Below are positions 20,531 through 32,833 of a stretch of 64,000 nucleotides of DNA, one piece after another; positions within the stretch are counted from its first letter, which is position 1; the number at the start of each line of letters is the position of its first letter. The notes under the pieces are model-generated. The model made no database searches and was not told the DNA's origin. It saw only the letters and a program-made list of their open reading frames with translations. The stretch comes from Amaranthus tricolor. Taxonomy: Eukaryota; Streptophyta; Magnoliopsida; Caryophyllales; Amaranthaceae. The stretch spans positions 222,501-286,500 of the forward strand of contig NC_080062.1 of assembly GCF_026212465.1 (NCBI RefSeq), in the 5' to 3' direction. Made by a program: the position numbers and the translations under genes.

Positions 20531-22421
20531 TGGATCCAGCAGCTCCAGGACCCCTAGATCCTAGTGTCTTGACTATGCAGCATGAGCACAGGAAAACTCC
20601 TCTTTAGGATGCCCAGGTTAGGTGTACGATAGTTGTGATTTGCATTTTACTAATGCTAACATACAAGTAACTTATTTATATGTCAATATTCATAGGTGTC
20701 TGATGCAAAAACGCTAGGCACCAGGCATCCAGATTCTGTTCCATGGGTGATCGATGATAAGATCGTCCCGTACTTAGAGTTAACAAGGTTATACGAGTTT
20801 CACCTCGTTGCATACGGCAGAGTAGACCGTGCCATTATCACAGCACTGGTCCAGAGATGACGTCAAGAGACGGCGTCAGGAGACGCATACATTTCATCTC
20901 CCTCTAGGTGAGGCTACCATCACATTGCTTGATGTAGCCTTACTAACACGGCTTCCCATCGAGGGACGTGCCGTGTGTACAGCCGAACGCCAGCTATCAG
21001 GCTGGCGTGACATGGTGCATCGCATATTGGGAGAGCGCCCTCCACCAGAAGTGATCAGGGGGAGCGGTTTGCGCTGCACGTGGTTAGTTCAAACCTTCTC
21101 GCATCTCCCCGAAGATGCTGATGAAGGCACCATTTTGAGGTACGCCAAGACGTACCTCTTATACTTGATAGGAGCTGTGTTGTTTGCCGATAAAACAAAC
21201 AACCAAATACAACTCCTTTACTTAACTTTACTTGATGACCCCTGGGAGCGCATCGCTGAGTATAGCTGGGGCTCCGCAGCCCTTGGATACCTGTATAGGA
21301 GGCTATGTGGTGCTGCCCAAAATAACGTCAAGGAGATTGCGGGGCCAATAGTCATATTATAGGTAATAAAATTAACATTTAACTCTAATCCGGTGTAGTT
21401 GAATTACATACTAATTACATTTCCAATGTTCAGCTGTGGGCTTTGGAGCATATTCTTATCGGCCAACCTTACAGAACCGTTGGTCGTGGTGATACTGCTC
21501 CTCCACAACCCCCACTAGATGTTGCGTACGGTTCAAGGTGGAATTTTGCACGCCGGACGCGCAAGCACACCGTCACCGGTCTCGGATTCAACCGAGATCA
21601 GTTAGACCTGCTACGACCTAACCAGGTAAATATTTCAGTACTCATTAACATTAGTACAATTTAATTAAATATCACTTACATTTTCATGACATGTATTTTA
21701 GTTTTTGTGGGACCCATACCCAGTGCAAGCCGACGTAACTGTACCCGAACACTCGGGAATTCATTCAGGTGCGTGGAGGGCTTCTGTGCCACTCATATGC
21801 TTCGACATTGTTGAAGTACATCCACCAGAGCGCGTACGGAGCCAATATGGGTTGGTACAGGGCATTCCACCGCCTTGTGACACTGAATCCCAGCTACACC
21901 AGATTTCGCGCAAAAATCAGGGTACGACAAACTGGGTGGACATCATCGCTCGTTGGGATGCTAGACTGGAGCTGCTGGCACAAGGTGCGCTTGTTCATGG
22001 CGCACTTACTACACCAGACTACATGTAGTGGTTCCTCTCCGTCATGTGCCGATGGATGACACCACATGCCATCTTCGCAGCAGCACATTACGCACCTGCT
22101 GCGCCTACGATGACACAATTTGTAAGTCTTCATTAGCATTTATATGATTAAGTTGCCGATTAAATAATATAATGTTACATAACTAAATATTAATTGCAGG
22201 CACAAGGTGCGGCACCAGTGATGCGGTACAGCCACGAGGAACCGATGAGGGAGATTGCGCATGGCATGCTTGTCGGCTCGCAGTTCCAGCACTTCATACC
22301 GGAAGTCGCTGCAGAGTCCTCACCGACTACCGCCCATACGCACGTCTCATCTCCTGGTTATGACTATCATTTGGAGGAGATGGATCATTCATACCCCGTT
22401 GACGTTGCAGGGACCTCGTAG
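20531..22421 (+). pseudogene. Spliced plant mobile domain (PMD) gene, nonsense-ridden
   Basis: It starts MDPAAPGPLDPSVLTMQHEH. Exons are separated by short introns with GT..AG borders (after GCCCAG near 20618, after 21361, after AACCAG near 21625, after 22121). The protein has the PMD order: LTRLYEFHLVAYGRVDRAII, FHLPLGEATITLLDVALLT, LLYLIGAVLFADKTNNQI, AEYSWGSAALGYLYRRLC and ICFDIVEVHPPERV. The C-terminal tail is [18 protein letters not shown]. This is the family often named serine/threonine phosphatase 7 long form homologue, although it is not a phosphatase. Stops interrupt it at 20604 (TAG), 20857 (TGA, beside a 14 bp tandem duplication that shifts frame), 21360 (TAG) and 22026 (TAG). Several are CAG to TAG. 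It is a different PMD lineage from those in elements A-C and points the same way as the MULE remnant upstream. Confidence 0.8.
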
Positions 22422-22570
22422 GCTAAGCCATCACAGTACCAATCCCCTCCACTGCCAGAGTGACCCGAACGCCTCTTACTATCGTAGGAGGCATAGGAGA
22501 CCAACTCAGTTGGATAGGGTAGATGAGGGTCGTGAGCGTTAACATTTAACTTTTGTATATTTAGATCGAC

Positions 22571-22791
<221 letters not shown>

Positions 22792-22961
22792 TTTAATTAC
22801 TTTATCACAGCCTCCAAACTTTCACTTACGAATGATCGGAGTTTTGGCGATGAATCATGCCGCCTGAAACATACATTGACTTGTAATTACTTATTCTAAT
22901 GTCTCTAATGCAAATACAACAAATAACAACTCAAAAATTAAGGAATAAAAATATATTAAAT

Positions 22962-23082
22962 ATCTGTTCGCAGTTACTAACTGCGAACAGCCAAATAGGC
23001 AAAGTAGCTGTTCGCAGTTAGTAACTGCGAACAACTATTTTGTCCTATTTAGCTGTTAGTAGTTAGTAACTGCGAACAGCTA
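22962..23082. repeat. Cluster of three short palindromes (CTGTTCGCAGTTA units)
   Basis: Palindromes centre near 22977, 23020 and 23066. Each has the arm CTGTTCGCAGTTA (with drift in the third) and is separated by segments that are themselves partly inverted (CCAAATAGGCAAAGTAGCTG against AGCTAAATAGGACA in reverse). This makes a larger foldback. Placement just downstream of a MULE/PMD unit parallels the hairpins of elements A-D, although the sequence differs. Confidence 0.75.
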
Positions 23083-23089
23083 CAAACCT

Positions 23090-24220
23090 CAGGTTTGAGA
23101 TTTTCACGCTTACTTTTGGAATATTTTTGAAGGTTAAATTATTTTGTTATTTTTTTTTTTATTTTTTTCGCTGAAGCTTTTCAAATTTTCCTCTTCTACC
23201 TACTCAACAAACCTGATGAGACAAGAGACTTTCATTCTTGACATTTCTGTGCCCGTATCCATTCTCTGCTACAATTATCAATTTTTCTTCATCAACGCTC
23301 AAGTACAAATTTTCGGAATCCAGAGACTTTTATGCTTGATATGGTTGTGCTGTTTGATTTGTTTCGTACTTTCGTTTGGATTTTTCTTGAGTTTTTGAAT
23401 TTCAGTAGATGGATTTTGTATTGTTCTTATATTTCTTGATTTTTCAAATTTCAAGTGATGAATCTCATAGTTTTTTTTCCTTGTTTTTGAGTATAGATGA
23501 ATTTCAGCTGATGAACACAGCATTTCCAATTTCATAGTCAGTACTCTGTAGTTCGTTTTTTCGAATGATTGTTCGGGCATTGGGATGATTGTGATTCTTT
23601 AAATCTGTATGATTATTGTAGATGATTGTTCCTAGTCTATATTTCTCTCTTGAAGAAACCACATACAGTCTCATCCAAAAAAATTGCTTTAAAATGAAAA
23701 AAACCATAGGCCAAACCAGACCGTTCTAAATAATTTTCCGACCGAAATTTCTGATTTGATCTGATTTTTGTGTCAAATCAGATCAGACCGGACCCGGTTA
23801 AAAAATGAATGGGACCCACCAATACAGTAGTAAAGTAGGAGTATAACCAAACAGCAAATGACCAATATTAAATTGGTTGCTTTCAATTGTCTATTAAGGC
23901 TATATACAAGCTGCTAGATCACCAGATCTTCAACCATTTTCTCATCATTTTTAAATAAATAAATAAATGTCACAAATCTTATCTTTTGCTACGCTTTTCC
24001 TACCATAAATTTGTTGCTACTATTGAGCTTGTTTTGTCCTAAATTATAAGATCATTTGCTGTTCTTTAACCTGATTGAAGAGTCATGCCTGTATTAATAA
24101 TGGTCGGATAACAAATAACCATACAGCGACGTACTTCTTATTACTGTTTTTGTTTTTTGTCTAAAACACTTTTCAAGGTAAAATTTTTTATGTGGGTATG
24201 GTTCATAGACTATACACACC
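23090..24220. other. Non-coding stretch with a hAT-like subterminal cluster
   Basis: No gene recognised. At 23709-23805, CCAAACCAGACCG and CAAATCAGATCAGACCGG resemble the GGTCTGGTC motifs at 18178-18425. The remainder is T-rich with no homology I can name. Confidence 0.35.
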
Positions 24221-24229
24221 ATTACTTTT
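24221..24229. repeat. Left target site duplication of element B
   Basis: ATTACTTTT against ATTACTTAT at 30310-30318, 8 of 9 bases identical, directly outside the element ends. Confidence 0.55.
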
Positions 24230-24391
24230 AGGAGTTATTATACATGGCTACTCTTTGTATTTTATCGCCGTCCCCTAATAAAATTAGGAATTTGCTCCTA
24301 AATTTAAAACTTGTTTAGCAAATATAAATCGCATTTAATAACACAATTACCACTTTAAAAACATTAAATTTAAAGAATAATATAAAAAAGT

Positions 24392-24411
24392 TAATAATAA
24401 TAATAATAATG

Positions 24412-24485
<74 letters not shown>

Positions 24486-24567
24486 AATAAAAATATTTTC
24501 AAAAATTAATTAAATATAATAATTAAAACAAAAATAAAAATTTAATAATAATAATAATAACAATCAC

Positions 24568-24613
<46 letters not shown>

Positions 24614-24633
24614 GTAATAATAATAATAATAAC

Positions 24634-24706
<73 letters not shown>
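24392..24706. repeat. (AAT)n / (ATT)n arrays at the left end of element B
   Basis: An AAT array runs into an ATT array, which makes a foldable inverted pair (24392-24485). A second AAT array runs to the LINE insertion. Long predicted frames of Ile, Leu or Tyr here are artefacts. Confidence 0.9.
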
Positions 24707-24707
<1 letters not shown>

Positions 24708-25103
24708 GCATGGAACATAAAGGGAGACAGATTGAAGAAGCATACAGTATTGGTGGCTATTGCAGCCACGGTGTATACAGTCTGGAAGCTCAGGAATGAT
24801 ATAATCTGGAGGCACAAAGATGCAGCAACCGCAACACAGTTGACTGATCACATCAAGTGGATCGTGAAGAATAGAATGCTCCAATTGTGTAATGATAACA
24901 ATAGACATATAGATTGGCTCAAAGCTTTGTAATCTCTGTCTTTGGAATGATGCTACAAATGATTTAGCATTGCTTTGGAACCCTTCCTAGAAGGTGGCCA
25001 TAGTTTATGCTCATGATGAATTTGCATCATTTTTTCCATCTTATTTGTAAATGGTTAGGTTCTTGATGAAATAAAAATCTTATTTCTCAAAAAAAAAAAA
25101 AAA
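24707..25103 (+). mobile_element. 5'-truncated LINE tail (copy 1) with poly(A)
   Basis: This encodes the last ~70 residues of an L1-type plant LINE polyprotein (VLVAIAATVYTVWKLRNDII and IKWIVKNRMLQLCNDNNRHI). It is followed by the 3' untranslated region and a poly(A) run at about 25088-25103. It is flanked on both sides by AAT repeats, so it probably inserted into an array. It resembles copy 2 at 29002-29676 at roughly 85 percent by eye, hence an independent insertion. Confidence 0.8.
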
Positions 25104-25185
25104 ATAATAATAATAATAACAATAATAATATAATTAAAATTAATAATAATTTTTAAAAAAAAAGAAAAATAAAATTAGAAAAACG

Positions 25186-25347
25186 ACCCAGTCGCACGAA
25201 TTCCACGAGCCAAACGCGGTTCAGTTGCACGAAATCCGCGACACGACCGCGGCTCAGTCGCACAAAACGTGCGACTGAGCCGCGGTCGAGTTGCGAATTT
25301 CGTGCTACTTAACCGCGGTTGGCTCGCGGATTTTGTGCGACTGTGTC
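25186..25347. repeat. Left GC-rich hairpin of element B
   Basis: A long imperfect inverted repeat with arms of about 75 bases. The ends are CAGTCGCACGAA and, in reverse complement, CAGTCGCACAAAATCCGCGA. The centre is GTCGCACAAAACGTGCGAC. Nested GCGGTTCAGT and GCGGCTCAGTCGC modules occur in both arms. Confidence 0.85.
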
Positions 25348-25395
25348 ATTTAAAATTTTTTTTTTTCTTTTTTAAATTATTACTAATTTTATTTA

Positions 25396-25397
<2 letters not shown>

Positions 25398-25468
<71 letters not shown>

Positions 25469-25836
25469 GTTATTATTATTAATATTATTATTATTGTGAT
25501 TGTTATTATTATTATTATTAAATTTTTATTTTTGTTTTAATTATTATATTTAATTTATTTTTTAAATATTTTTATTATTATTATTATTATTATTATTAAA
25601 TTTTTATATTATTTTAAATATTATTTTTATTATTTTTGTAGGTGATGTTGTTGCTGTTATTATTGTTATTGTTAGTAAATTTTTTTTTTAATTTTATTTT
25701 TAAATATTGTTTTTGTTATTAGTGTTATGATTATTATTATTGTTTGTGTTATTATTATTATGATTATTATTAATGTTATTATATTTGTTAATATTATATT
25801 ATTATTATGATTATTGTTAATTTAGAAAATTAATTA

Positions 25837-25896
<60 letters not shown>
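25398..25896. repeat. (ATT)n and (AAT)n arrays in element B
   Basis: A long ATT array near 25398-25480 is followed by degenerate T-rich repeats and an AAT array at 25838-25896. None is coding. Confidence 0.9.
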
Positions 25897-25899
<3 letters not shown>

Positions 25900-26170
25900 T
25901 GTTCTTACCTTATATTTGTTGATAATGATTCGTGATGTGTAAATCATTATTTAGTTTTACTATAGAAATTGTAGATGAGATTTAATTTGCAGATAGTCCA
26001 TAGTTATATTATTGTGTACGTCATTACTATAGAAATTGTAGATGAAATTGAATATGTATACTAATGTTGTAAACTAATAAAAGCATTGATGTAAACATGA
26101 ATTAAATTTAATGTAAAAAGCGTTGATGTAAATAAATAAACGTATTAATGTAAATTAGTTTAAATACAGA

Positions 26171-28272
26171 CTATGAAGGGCCATGCCCCTTAAAAGCTTG
26201 ACCTTCGGCAAATAAATCTTTAACATCATTAAGGTATACATCTAAAACATGTCTTTCCCGGGGGTTCATTTCCGCAACAGGAGGCAGTCTCGCCAATGGC
26301 GCGACTCGACTCGGCCATTCATTCAGAAACTGAAAAAAAAAAAGGAAAAATGGTGTGAATAAGATATTAAACAACATCTAAATAACACAACGACATAATA
26401 GAAAACAAATAAATTCAAAAAAACTTACGTATTCCAATTTGCTTTCAGCTGGACCAAAATCGGCACTCGCTCCTTCGCCGGGGACGACGTATGGTTGGGA
26501 GCACACTCTGAACCAGTCAACGTAACTAGGATCAGCCTCTGATGGAACAGATGCCCGACGAAGTGTCTGATCACCAAGGCAGGCACTATAGGGAAACCTA
26601 CTCCATGCCTCCAAGTACACAGGTGGAGAAGCAAAGGTCACGGAGTAGGTACCGTGTGCCGATCGTACAGCCTGGACTGGTCTCAGAGGAGGGGGGGAAT
26701 AGCCTGCACAAAGCCGACCTGTCGCACTGTCTTCTTCGGTAAATACACCTCGACGATATCAAAGCAAGTGATACCCCCGATGAAGGTGGTGTGTGGATGC
26801 TCATTCAGCAATGCCCTTGGAGAAGTCATGTACGGAGTCCATTCCACCTGCATACAAGCCAAGTTAACATATAAAAATAATCTAAAATTAAAATAACATG
26901 CATAAGAAAGTGTGATGATGTACAATACCTGAGTTTGCGTCATGGAGTCCAGTATACTCCTACAGTCCCTCAGCCTGTTGATCTCAAGACCTGGCTTGGG
27001 CGTAGACCACATCTCTGCTCTAGTCTTATTAGGCACATCTGCTCGGCGAGGATGAGGGCGGAAGGCGGGAAAGTACTCGTAGATTCATGTTTGGAGCAAT
27101 GTGAAGCAACCCGCAATGGTCTTGCAACCAGCCCTAGATGTCATTTCTAGTTGGCGATACATGTACGCCAGCGTCACCGCACCCCAGGCGATCTCATTTT
27201 GATCGACGTTGATGGCAAGTATCGGGTGGGGTCACATGCCGGTTCTGGTCTTATCCGCCAGCAGGGTAGAGCCGACAACATGCATGTAGTAGGCAATCGA
27301 CTGGGTATCCATAGCCTGGGACCAATGACACAACTGCATCACTTCAGCAACGTTGACACAGCCGTTGGTGAATATCCCTTTTCACTGTAGCTCGGGCATG
27401 GGCTCCCCAAACAGATTGGTAATACCGACCTGCCACTTTGAAGGCTCAGCCAATAGAGAACCTTCAATACCTATGCCCAATATGCATTGCACGTCGTGAA
27501 ACATAATCGTCATCTCCCCCATGGCATGTGGAAGGTGTTCGTATCTGGCTGCCACCTCTCCACGAAGGCCGATATCAAAGCACAGTCGATGTGCTGGTGC
27601 ATAACGTATGGTAGACGGCCGAGGGGAGTAGCAAGTAGAATATCGTACGGCGCATCGGTCATATCCCACAGTCCAATGATCGCCTCCAACGGCTTCTTCC
27701 TACTAAGGCATTCCAGAACGGAGGCATACGCTCAAAGCCATCAAAAATAAGTTTAGCTATGTGCCCGCTATAGTTGGATATCAGGCGCGTATTTGTGGGC
27801 CCCTCGGGCTGGGGCAATGTGACCAACTTGTCCGTTCCAGCGGACTGTGAGCGCTGCTCCTCCGTGGCGGCTCATTATCAACGAGACTATGTCCGGCACG
27901 CTCAGATGCGCCTGAAGAACTAGGGCCGGCATGTATGAATCTTCTGTCGGGCCCCTGCACAACAGTCCAGTCCGCTGGGCGAAGATCAGGAGCTTCGTAT
28001 TCAACATCATCAGCATCATTATCATCATCACTAGAAACCCCCCAACTACTCTGAAGGCTGCTTGCCTGGTCATCAAAACGAGTACGCACTTGGTTTAGCG
28101 TACTCGACCATTGGGCCTCACTGTGTCTGGCAGCCTCTTCCTGCCTAGCCCTCCTACTAGAACCTGTCACCTCCCTCTCATGAGGGTCCCCTCTGAGCAG
28201 GGTAGGCCTATAACTATTGCCGCTCAGCAAGTTTCAAAAAAAACCCTTTCCTTTACCGTGAGTGCCAGCCAT
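26171..28272 (-). pseudogene. PMD gene of element B, full length but frameshifted
   Basis: From the ATG at 28272 (MAGTHGKGKGFF, then a stop) through the acidic SSWGVSSDDDNDADD linker and the core (MHQHIDCALISAFVERWQPD, FHDVQCILGIGIEGSL) to C-terminal exons. These include SPRALLNEHPHTTFIGGITC, FDIVEVYLPKKTVRQVGFVQ and EMNPRERHVLDVYLNDVKDL. The stop codon is at 26171-26173. Introns with GT..AG borders separate the C-terminal exons (for example near 26860-26930, 26390-26430 and 26320-26390). A missing base near 27520 and other lesions shift the frame. Gene order and the 3' flank match element C closely. No enzymatic motif is visible. PMD function in transposons is not known. Confidence 0.75.
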
Positions 28273-28479
28273 TTACTAAAAATTTTGATAATTTAATTAA
28301 CTATTATTAATAAATAAAAATAATCAAACATTACGTTAAATTAACCACATGAACAAAAGACAATAATTAATTAGCAACAACAATATTTAACTAATCATTA
28401 TCAACAAATATAATGTACGAACATATTTATTATTATTAATAATAATATTATTGTAATTAATTTTCTAAATTAACAACAA

Positions 28480-29001
<522 letters not shown>

Positions 29002-29003
<2 letters not shown>

Positions 29004-29676
29004 TTCTGTGCAGACCTGTTTGGTGTAGATATTCTGTGCCTAAACATCGTTTCATCACTTGGCTAACTGTGAGAAGGAGACTGCTCACGAGAGACAGACT
29101 TCTTAAATTCAATTTGGTGGATGATGCTACTTGTGCCCTTTGTAAAACTGATATTGAAACTCATGATCACCTGTTCTTTAATTGCTCTTGTACTGTTGTG
29201 ATTCTGAAACAGGTTATGCAATGGCTCGGCTATAATTTTCAGACCCACTCGTTGCAACACCTCTTACAAAAAGGTTGGAACATAAAGGGAGCAAGATTGA
29301 AGAAGCTTACGGTGGTGGTGGCTATTGCAGCTACGGTGTATGCAATCTGGAAACTCAAGAATGATATAATCTGGAGGCAAAAAGAAACAACAGACACAAG
29401 ACAGATGGTTGGTCATATTAAATGGATTGTCAAGAATAGAATTCTCCAATTATGTAATGATAACAGTAGACATATAGATTGGCTCAAAGCCTTGTAATAT
29501 TCTTTGTATCTCCTTTTGAATGATGCTACAAATGATTTAGCATTGCTTTGGAACCCTTCCTAGAAGGTGGCCATAGTTTATGCTCATGATGGATTTGCAT
29601 CATTGTTTCCACACTCTTGTATATGATTGTTCTCTTGATGAAATATAATCTTATTTCTCAAAAAAAAAAAATAAAA
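29002..29676 (+). mobile_element. 5'-truncated LINE tail (copy 2) with zf-RVT domain
   Basis: An open frame (about 29036-29497) begins PKHRFITWLTVRRRLLTRDR and contains CALCKTDIETHDHLFFNCS, the zf-RVT zinc-binding domain that ends plant L1-type reverse transcriptase proteins. It ends HIDWLKAL. A 3' untranslated region and poly(A) follow at about 29660-29676. The frame is intact over this part, but the RT and endonuclease domains are missing. AAT arrays lie on both sides, as for copy 1. Confidence 0.85.
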
Positions 29677-29746
29677 AAAAAAAAAATAATAATAATAATA
29701 ATAATGATGATGATGATAATAATAATAATAATAATAAAACAACAAC

Positions 29747-29843
<97 letters not shown>
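29677..29843. repeat. (AAT)n array right of LINE copy 2
   Basis: A long AAT array, with ATG and AAC variants, directly follows the poly(A) run. Confidence 0.9.
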
Positions 29844-29895
29844 TAAATAAAATTAATAATAATTATTTTAAGAAAAAAACAAAAAAAATAAAAAA

Positions 29896-30008
29896 TAAGA
29901 GACTCGTAGGAAAACCGCGAGCCCATCGCGGTTCAGTCGCAGGCGGTCCATTCGCGTGTTTCCTGCGACTGAACTGCAGTGGGCTCGCGGTTTTCCTGCG
30001 AGTCTCTT
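29896..30008. repeat. Right GC-rich hairpin of element B
   Basis: Arms of about 47 bases (AAGAGACTCGTAGGAAAACC onward) with only about four mismatches. The loop is about 19 bases. The core GCGGTTCAGTCGCAGG relates it to the hairpins in D and in the left part of B. Confidence 0.9.
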
Positions 30009-30309
30009 ATATTTTATTTTTTGTTTTTTTTTTAAATTTAAAATAATACGATTCGAATAAAAATTATCTCGATTATTTATTTGCGGAATGAATTTCTTAG
30101 TTTTTGCTCCAAAAATTTTATGTTGTAATTTTGTTTTTTAAGTGTGATAAAAGAGTTATTTAGTGAGGTTAGAGTATATTTAAGAAATTTTAAGTCTTGT
30201 GGCAAATTCGTAATTTTTTAAAATTAAGGAGCAAATTCGTAATTTCATTGAAGAGTGACAATAAAATAAAAAGGATGAAGATGTTGGATGAAGATGTTTA
30301 AGAATTAAG

Positions 30310-30318
30310 ATTACTTAT
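30310..30318. repeat. Right target site duplication of element B
   Basis: ATTACTTAT, matching ATTACTTTT at 24221-24229 at 8 of 9 bases. Confidence 0.55.
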
Positions 30319-30689
30319 GGCTTCCACATAGAGTCATGTCACCAACTCAACCCACTAGATTTGTCATATACCAATTTGTACATGGTTAGTTAACCACTAT
30401 ATGTGTTTTTTTCCACCATACAATTTGTTCTTCTTTATAGTAATTAAAAGTCACATTAATGATGTTTTGAATTATACATGTTATTCTGTCATTTTTTCTT
30501 TGTCTTGATACAATGATTCCTTTTTCTATAAGAATTTCACAAATATTAATCCAGAAGGTTTTTTTATGGTTTTTTTTACTCCACAATAAAAAAATCTTTA
30601 TCTCACTTAAAAGGAAAGAATCTTCAACAATACAAATAATATAAAATAAGTAACCAACTTTCGTTCTTTTACTTTTCAGTTTTCACCTT

Positions 30690-31055
30690 GTTCGACCTCT
30701 TTCTTAATTATTACTTATTTACTTCAACCTTTTTCAAATGTTTTTCTCATTTACTTTTTTACAATTTTAAAAATAAATTTTGAGTTTTAATATCATGAAA
30801 ATTATAAAAAATATATAATAAAAAAGTATACATCAAGACAAATCTAATGAGATTTCACATAGATATATTTTATTATCTATATATATCTTAAAAATCTTAA
30901 TCAAATTTCTCGCTCCAAAATAGAATAGTCTAAACGGGAAGAGCATTCTCACATGAATATATTTTATCATCTACATATGTCTTAAAAATCTTAATGAAAA
31001 TTCTCTCCCCAAAATAGAATATAATAAACGGAAAGAACATTAGGAAACGAAGGGA
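30690..31055. mobile_element. MITE, family 2, with an internal duplication
   Basis: The right end reads CGAAGGGAGTACTA, the reverse complement of the TACTCCCTTCG-type family 2 end. The body matches the copies at 7884 and 38642. A segment with ACATGAATATATTTTATCAT and an AACGGGAAGAGCATT end is present twice (about 30855-30950 and 30951-31044). The left end is eroded. Confidence 0.6.
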
Positions 31056-31088
31056 GTACTATTAAAAAGTTAATAGTTATAAAATATG

Positions 31089-31364
31089 ATATAATTCACT
31101 AATTCTTAAATGAGATGGTCTCACGGTGAGACCATCTCTATTGGGATGGCCTAATATATATATTTTGTTTTAAAATGATCACTCATAACGTTTAAGTGAT
31201 CACTTATAATTTAAATATAATTAATTTTTAGTTTTTATAGTCTTAGAATTATTAATTAACCATAAAACGATTACTTATGATCTTAAAGCAATCAATTGAA
31301 GAAATGGGCAATCATATGGACCCATCTCATGGTGAACGGTCTCATTCAAGACGAGCTGAATATA
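31089..31364. mobile_element. MITE with GAGATGGTCTCAC ends
   Basis: The left end TTAAATGAGATGGTCTCACG includes a perfect small palindrome, GATGGTCTCACGGTGAGACCATC. The right end, in reverse complement, is TTGAATGAGACCGTTCACCA. This end type is widespread in plant genomes. Non-coding. Confidence 0.6.
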
Positions 31365-32833
31365 ATTATACTATAAACAAAACTCATTATCATTGTGAAG
31401 TAATTAGTAATCTTTTCACATAATTAAATATTAATTTAAGAATATTGATGAAGAAACGTCTATATAAAAATAGCAAAATAATTAATAAAAGTGAACAGGT
31501 GAATGCTTATCACTATAAATTAAAGTAATTAGAAAATAGCTTTGTTTATAAACAAATTATAATCATAAAATTGTAATAAAACATAGTGTCTGGAATTAAA
31601 TGTGTACGTTTCTACAAAGAAGGGTTTTATCTTAGTATTATTTGATGTTTAGATGCTATTTCAAAAGCCTTTCGTCATCTTGATATTGGAGTACCTATTA
31701 TTAATCTCTATAGTCAAATATGATTTATTGATACTAACAATAGTTGTTTTATTTCAATCCCCTTATTTTATTTACAAAAGTTATTCCAAATGTATTATCA
31801 TTTTAGATATGATATATGAAAAATTATAAAAAAAAAACTTATATGTAATTAAAGTTTATCACCTTGAAAATGATATGATACATTTCATGAAAAATTACAA
31901 TTCAAATCTTTCAGGTAACAACAACCAAACAGATCATAACAATATTTAAATAATTATACAAAGGAGAAATATATGTACAACATGAATTAATATATAAAAG
32001 GGGTACAAGCTTATTAACACCTTTGTCTGAAATAAGACCAATTAGTTTCAATCAAATTCATTAGCTTTTAAAATCAACCACCATAAATATGCAATCTCAA
32101 CTGTTCATTATCAAATATAAAATTGAAATCATTTAATTAATTATTAATTAAAGTGTGATTAGAATTTTAAAAAAAGTGATTAGAATTTTAAAAAAATAGT
32201 ATATAGCAAACGAATTCTGAATAAATTTATTTTATAACATAAATTAGTAAGTATCTCATTAAAAATCTCAAACATAATACTAAGGTTTTATTTTATTTAT
32301 TTGCTTAGATCTATCACAGTGGTTGGCATTTTTAGAAAATGATGATTCTTTGATATACAATGTTGAACATCATTTTAAGCAAATTCTTCCTTTTTTGGGT
32401 AAATTTTTTGTTATGCAATTTAATGCGTTATTTTGATTATTTATATATTGAATTATGCATAACTAAAAATTATAAAAAGTTAATATCCTGAAATACGCAA
32501 TTAGACAATTAAAGCAAGATTCTACTTGACTATAATTTTTCTTGCACATTAGATGCAATATATAAAATAAGTTTGAACGATGAATGATGCAAAAAACCGT
32601 AATATAATAAATATTTCAGAACGGATAAAATAATATTATAGCCTATACATCATTGTCATTTTGTTAATAGTAAAATAATTAATGAATACAACAACTCCCT
32701 GCAAGTAAAATATCATTGTCATTTAAATTGATGACTAAAACCCCATAATTATGTCAAACTGTATTGTTAATTTAGTCTTAATTTATATTATCTTAATTTT
32801 CATATTATCTTAATTTAGTCTTAATTTATTTTA
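31365..32833. other. Intergenic, nothing recognised
   Basis: AT-rich sequence with no gene, RNA gene or transposon end that I can support. Confidence 0.4.

Noticed and set aside
24523..24908. Open frames of poly-Ile, poly-Leu or poly-Tyr on the minus strand
   Set aside because: They are translations of (AAT)n arrays in three frames. The same applies to frames at 28465-28813, 29584-29926, 25269-25499, 37818-38132 and 43374-43856.
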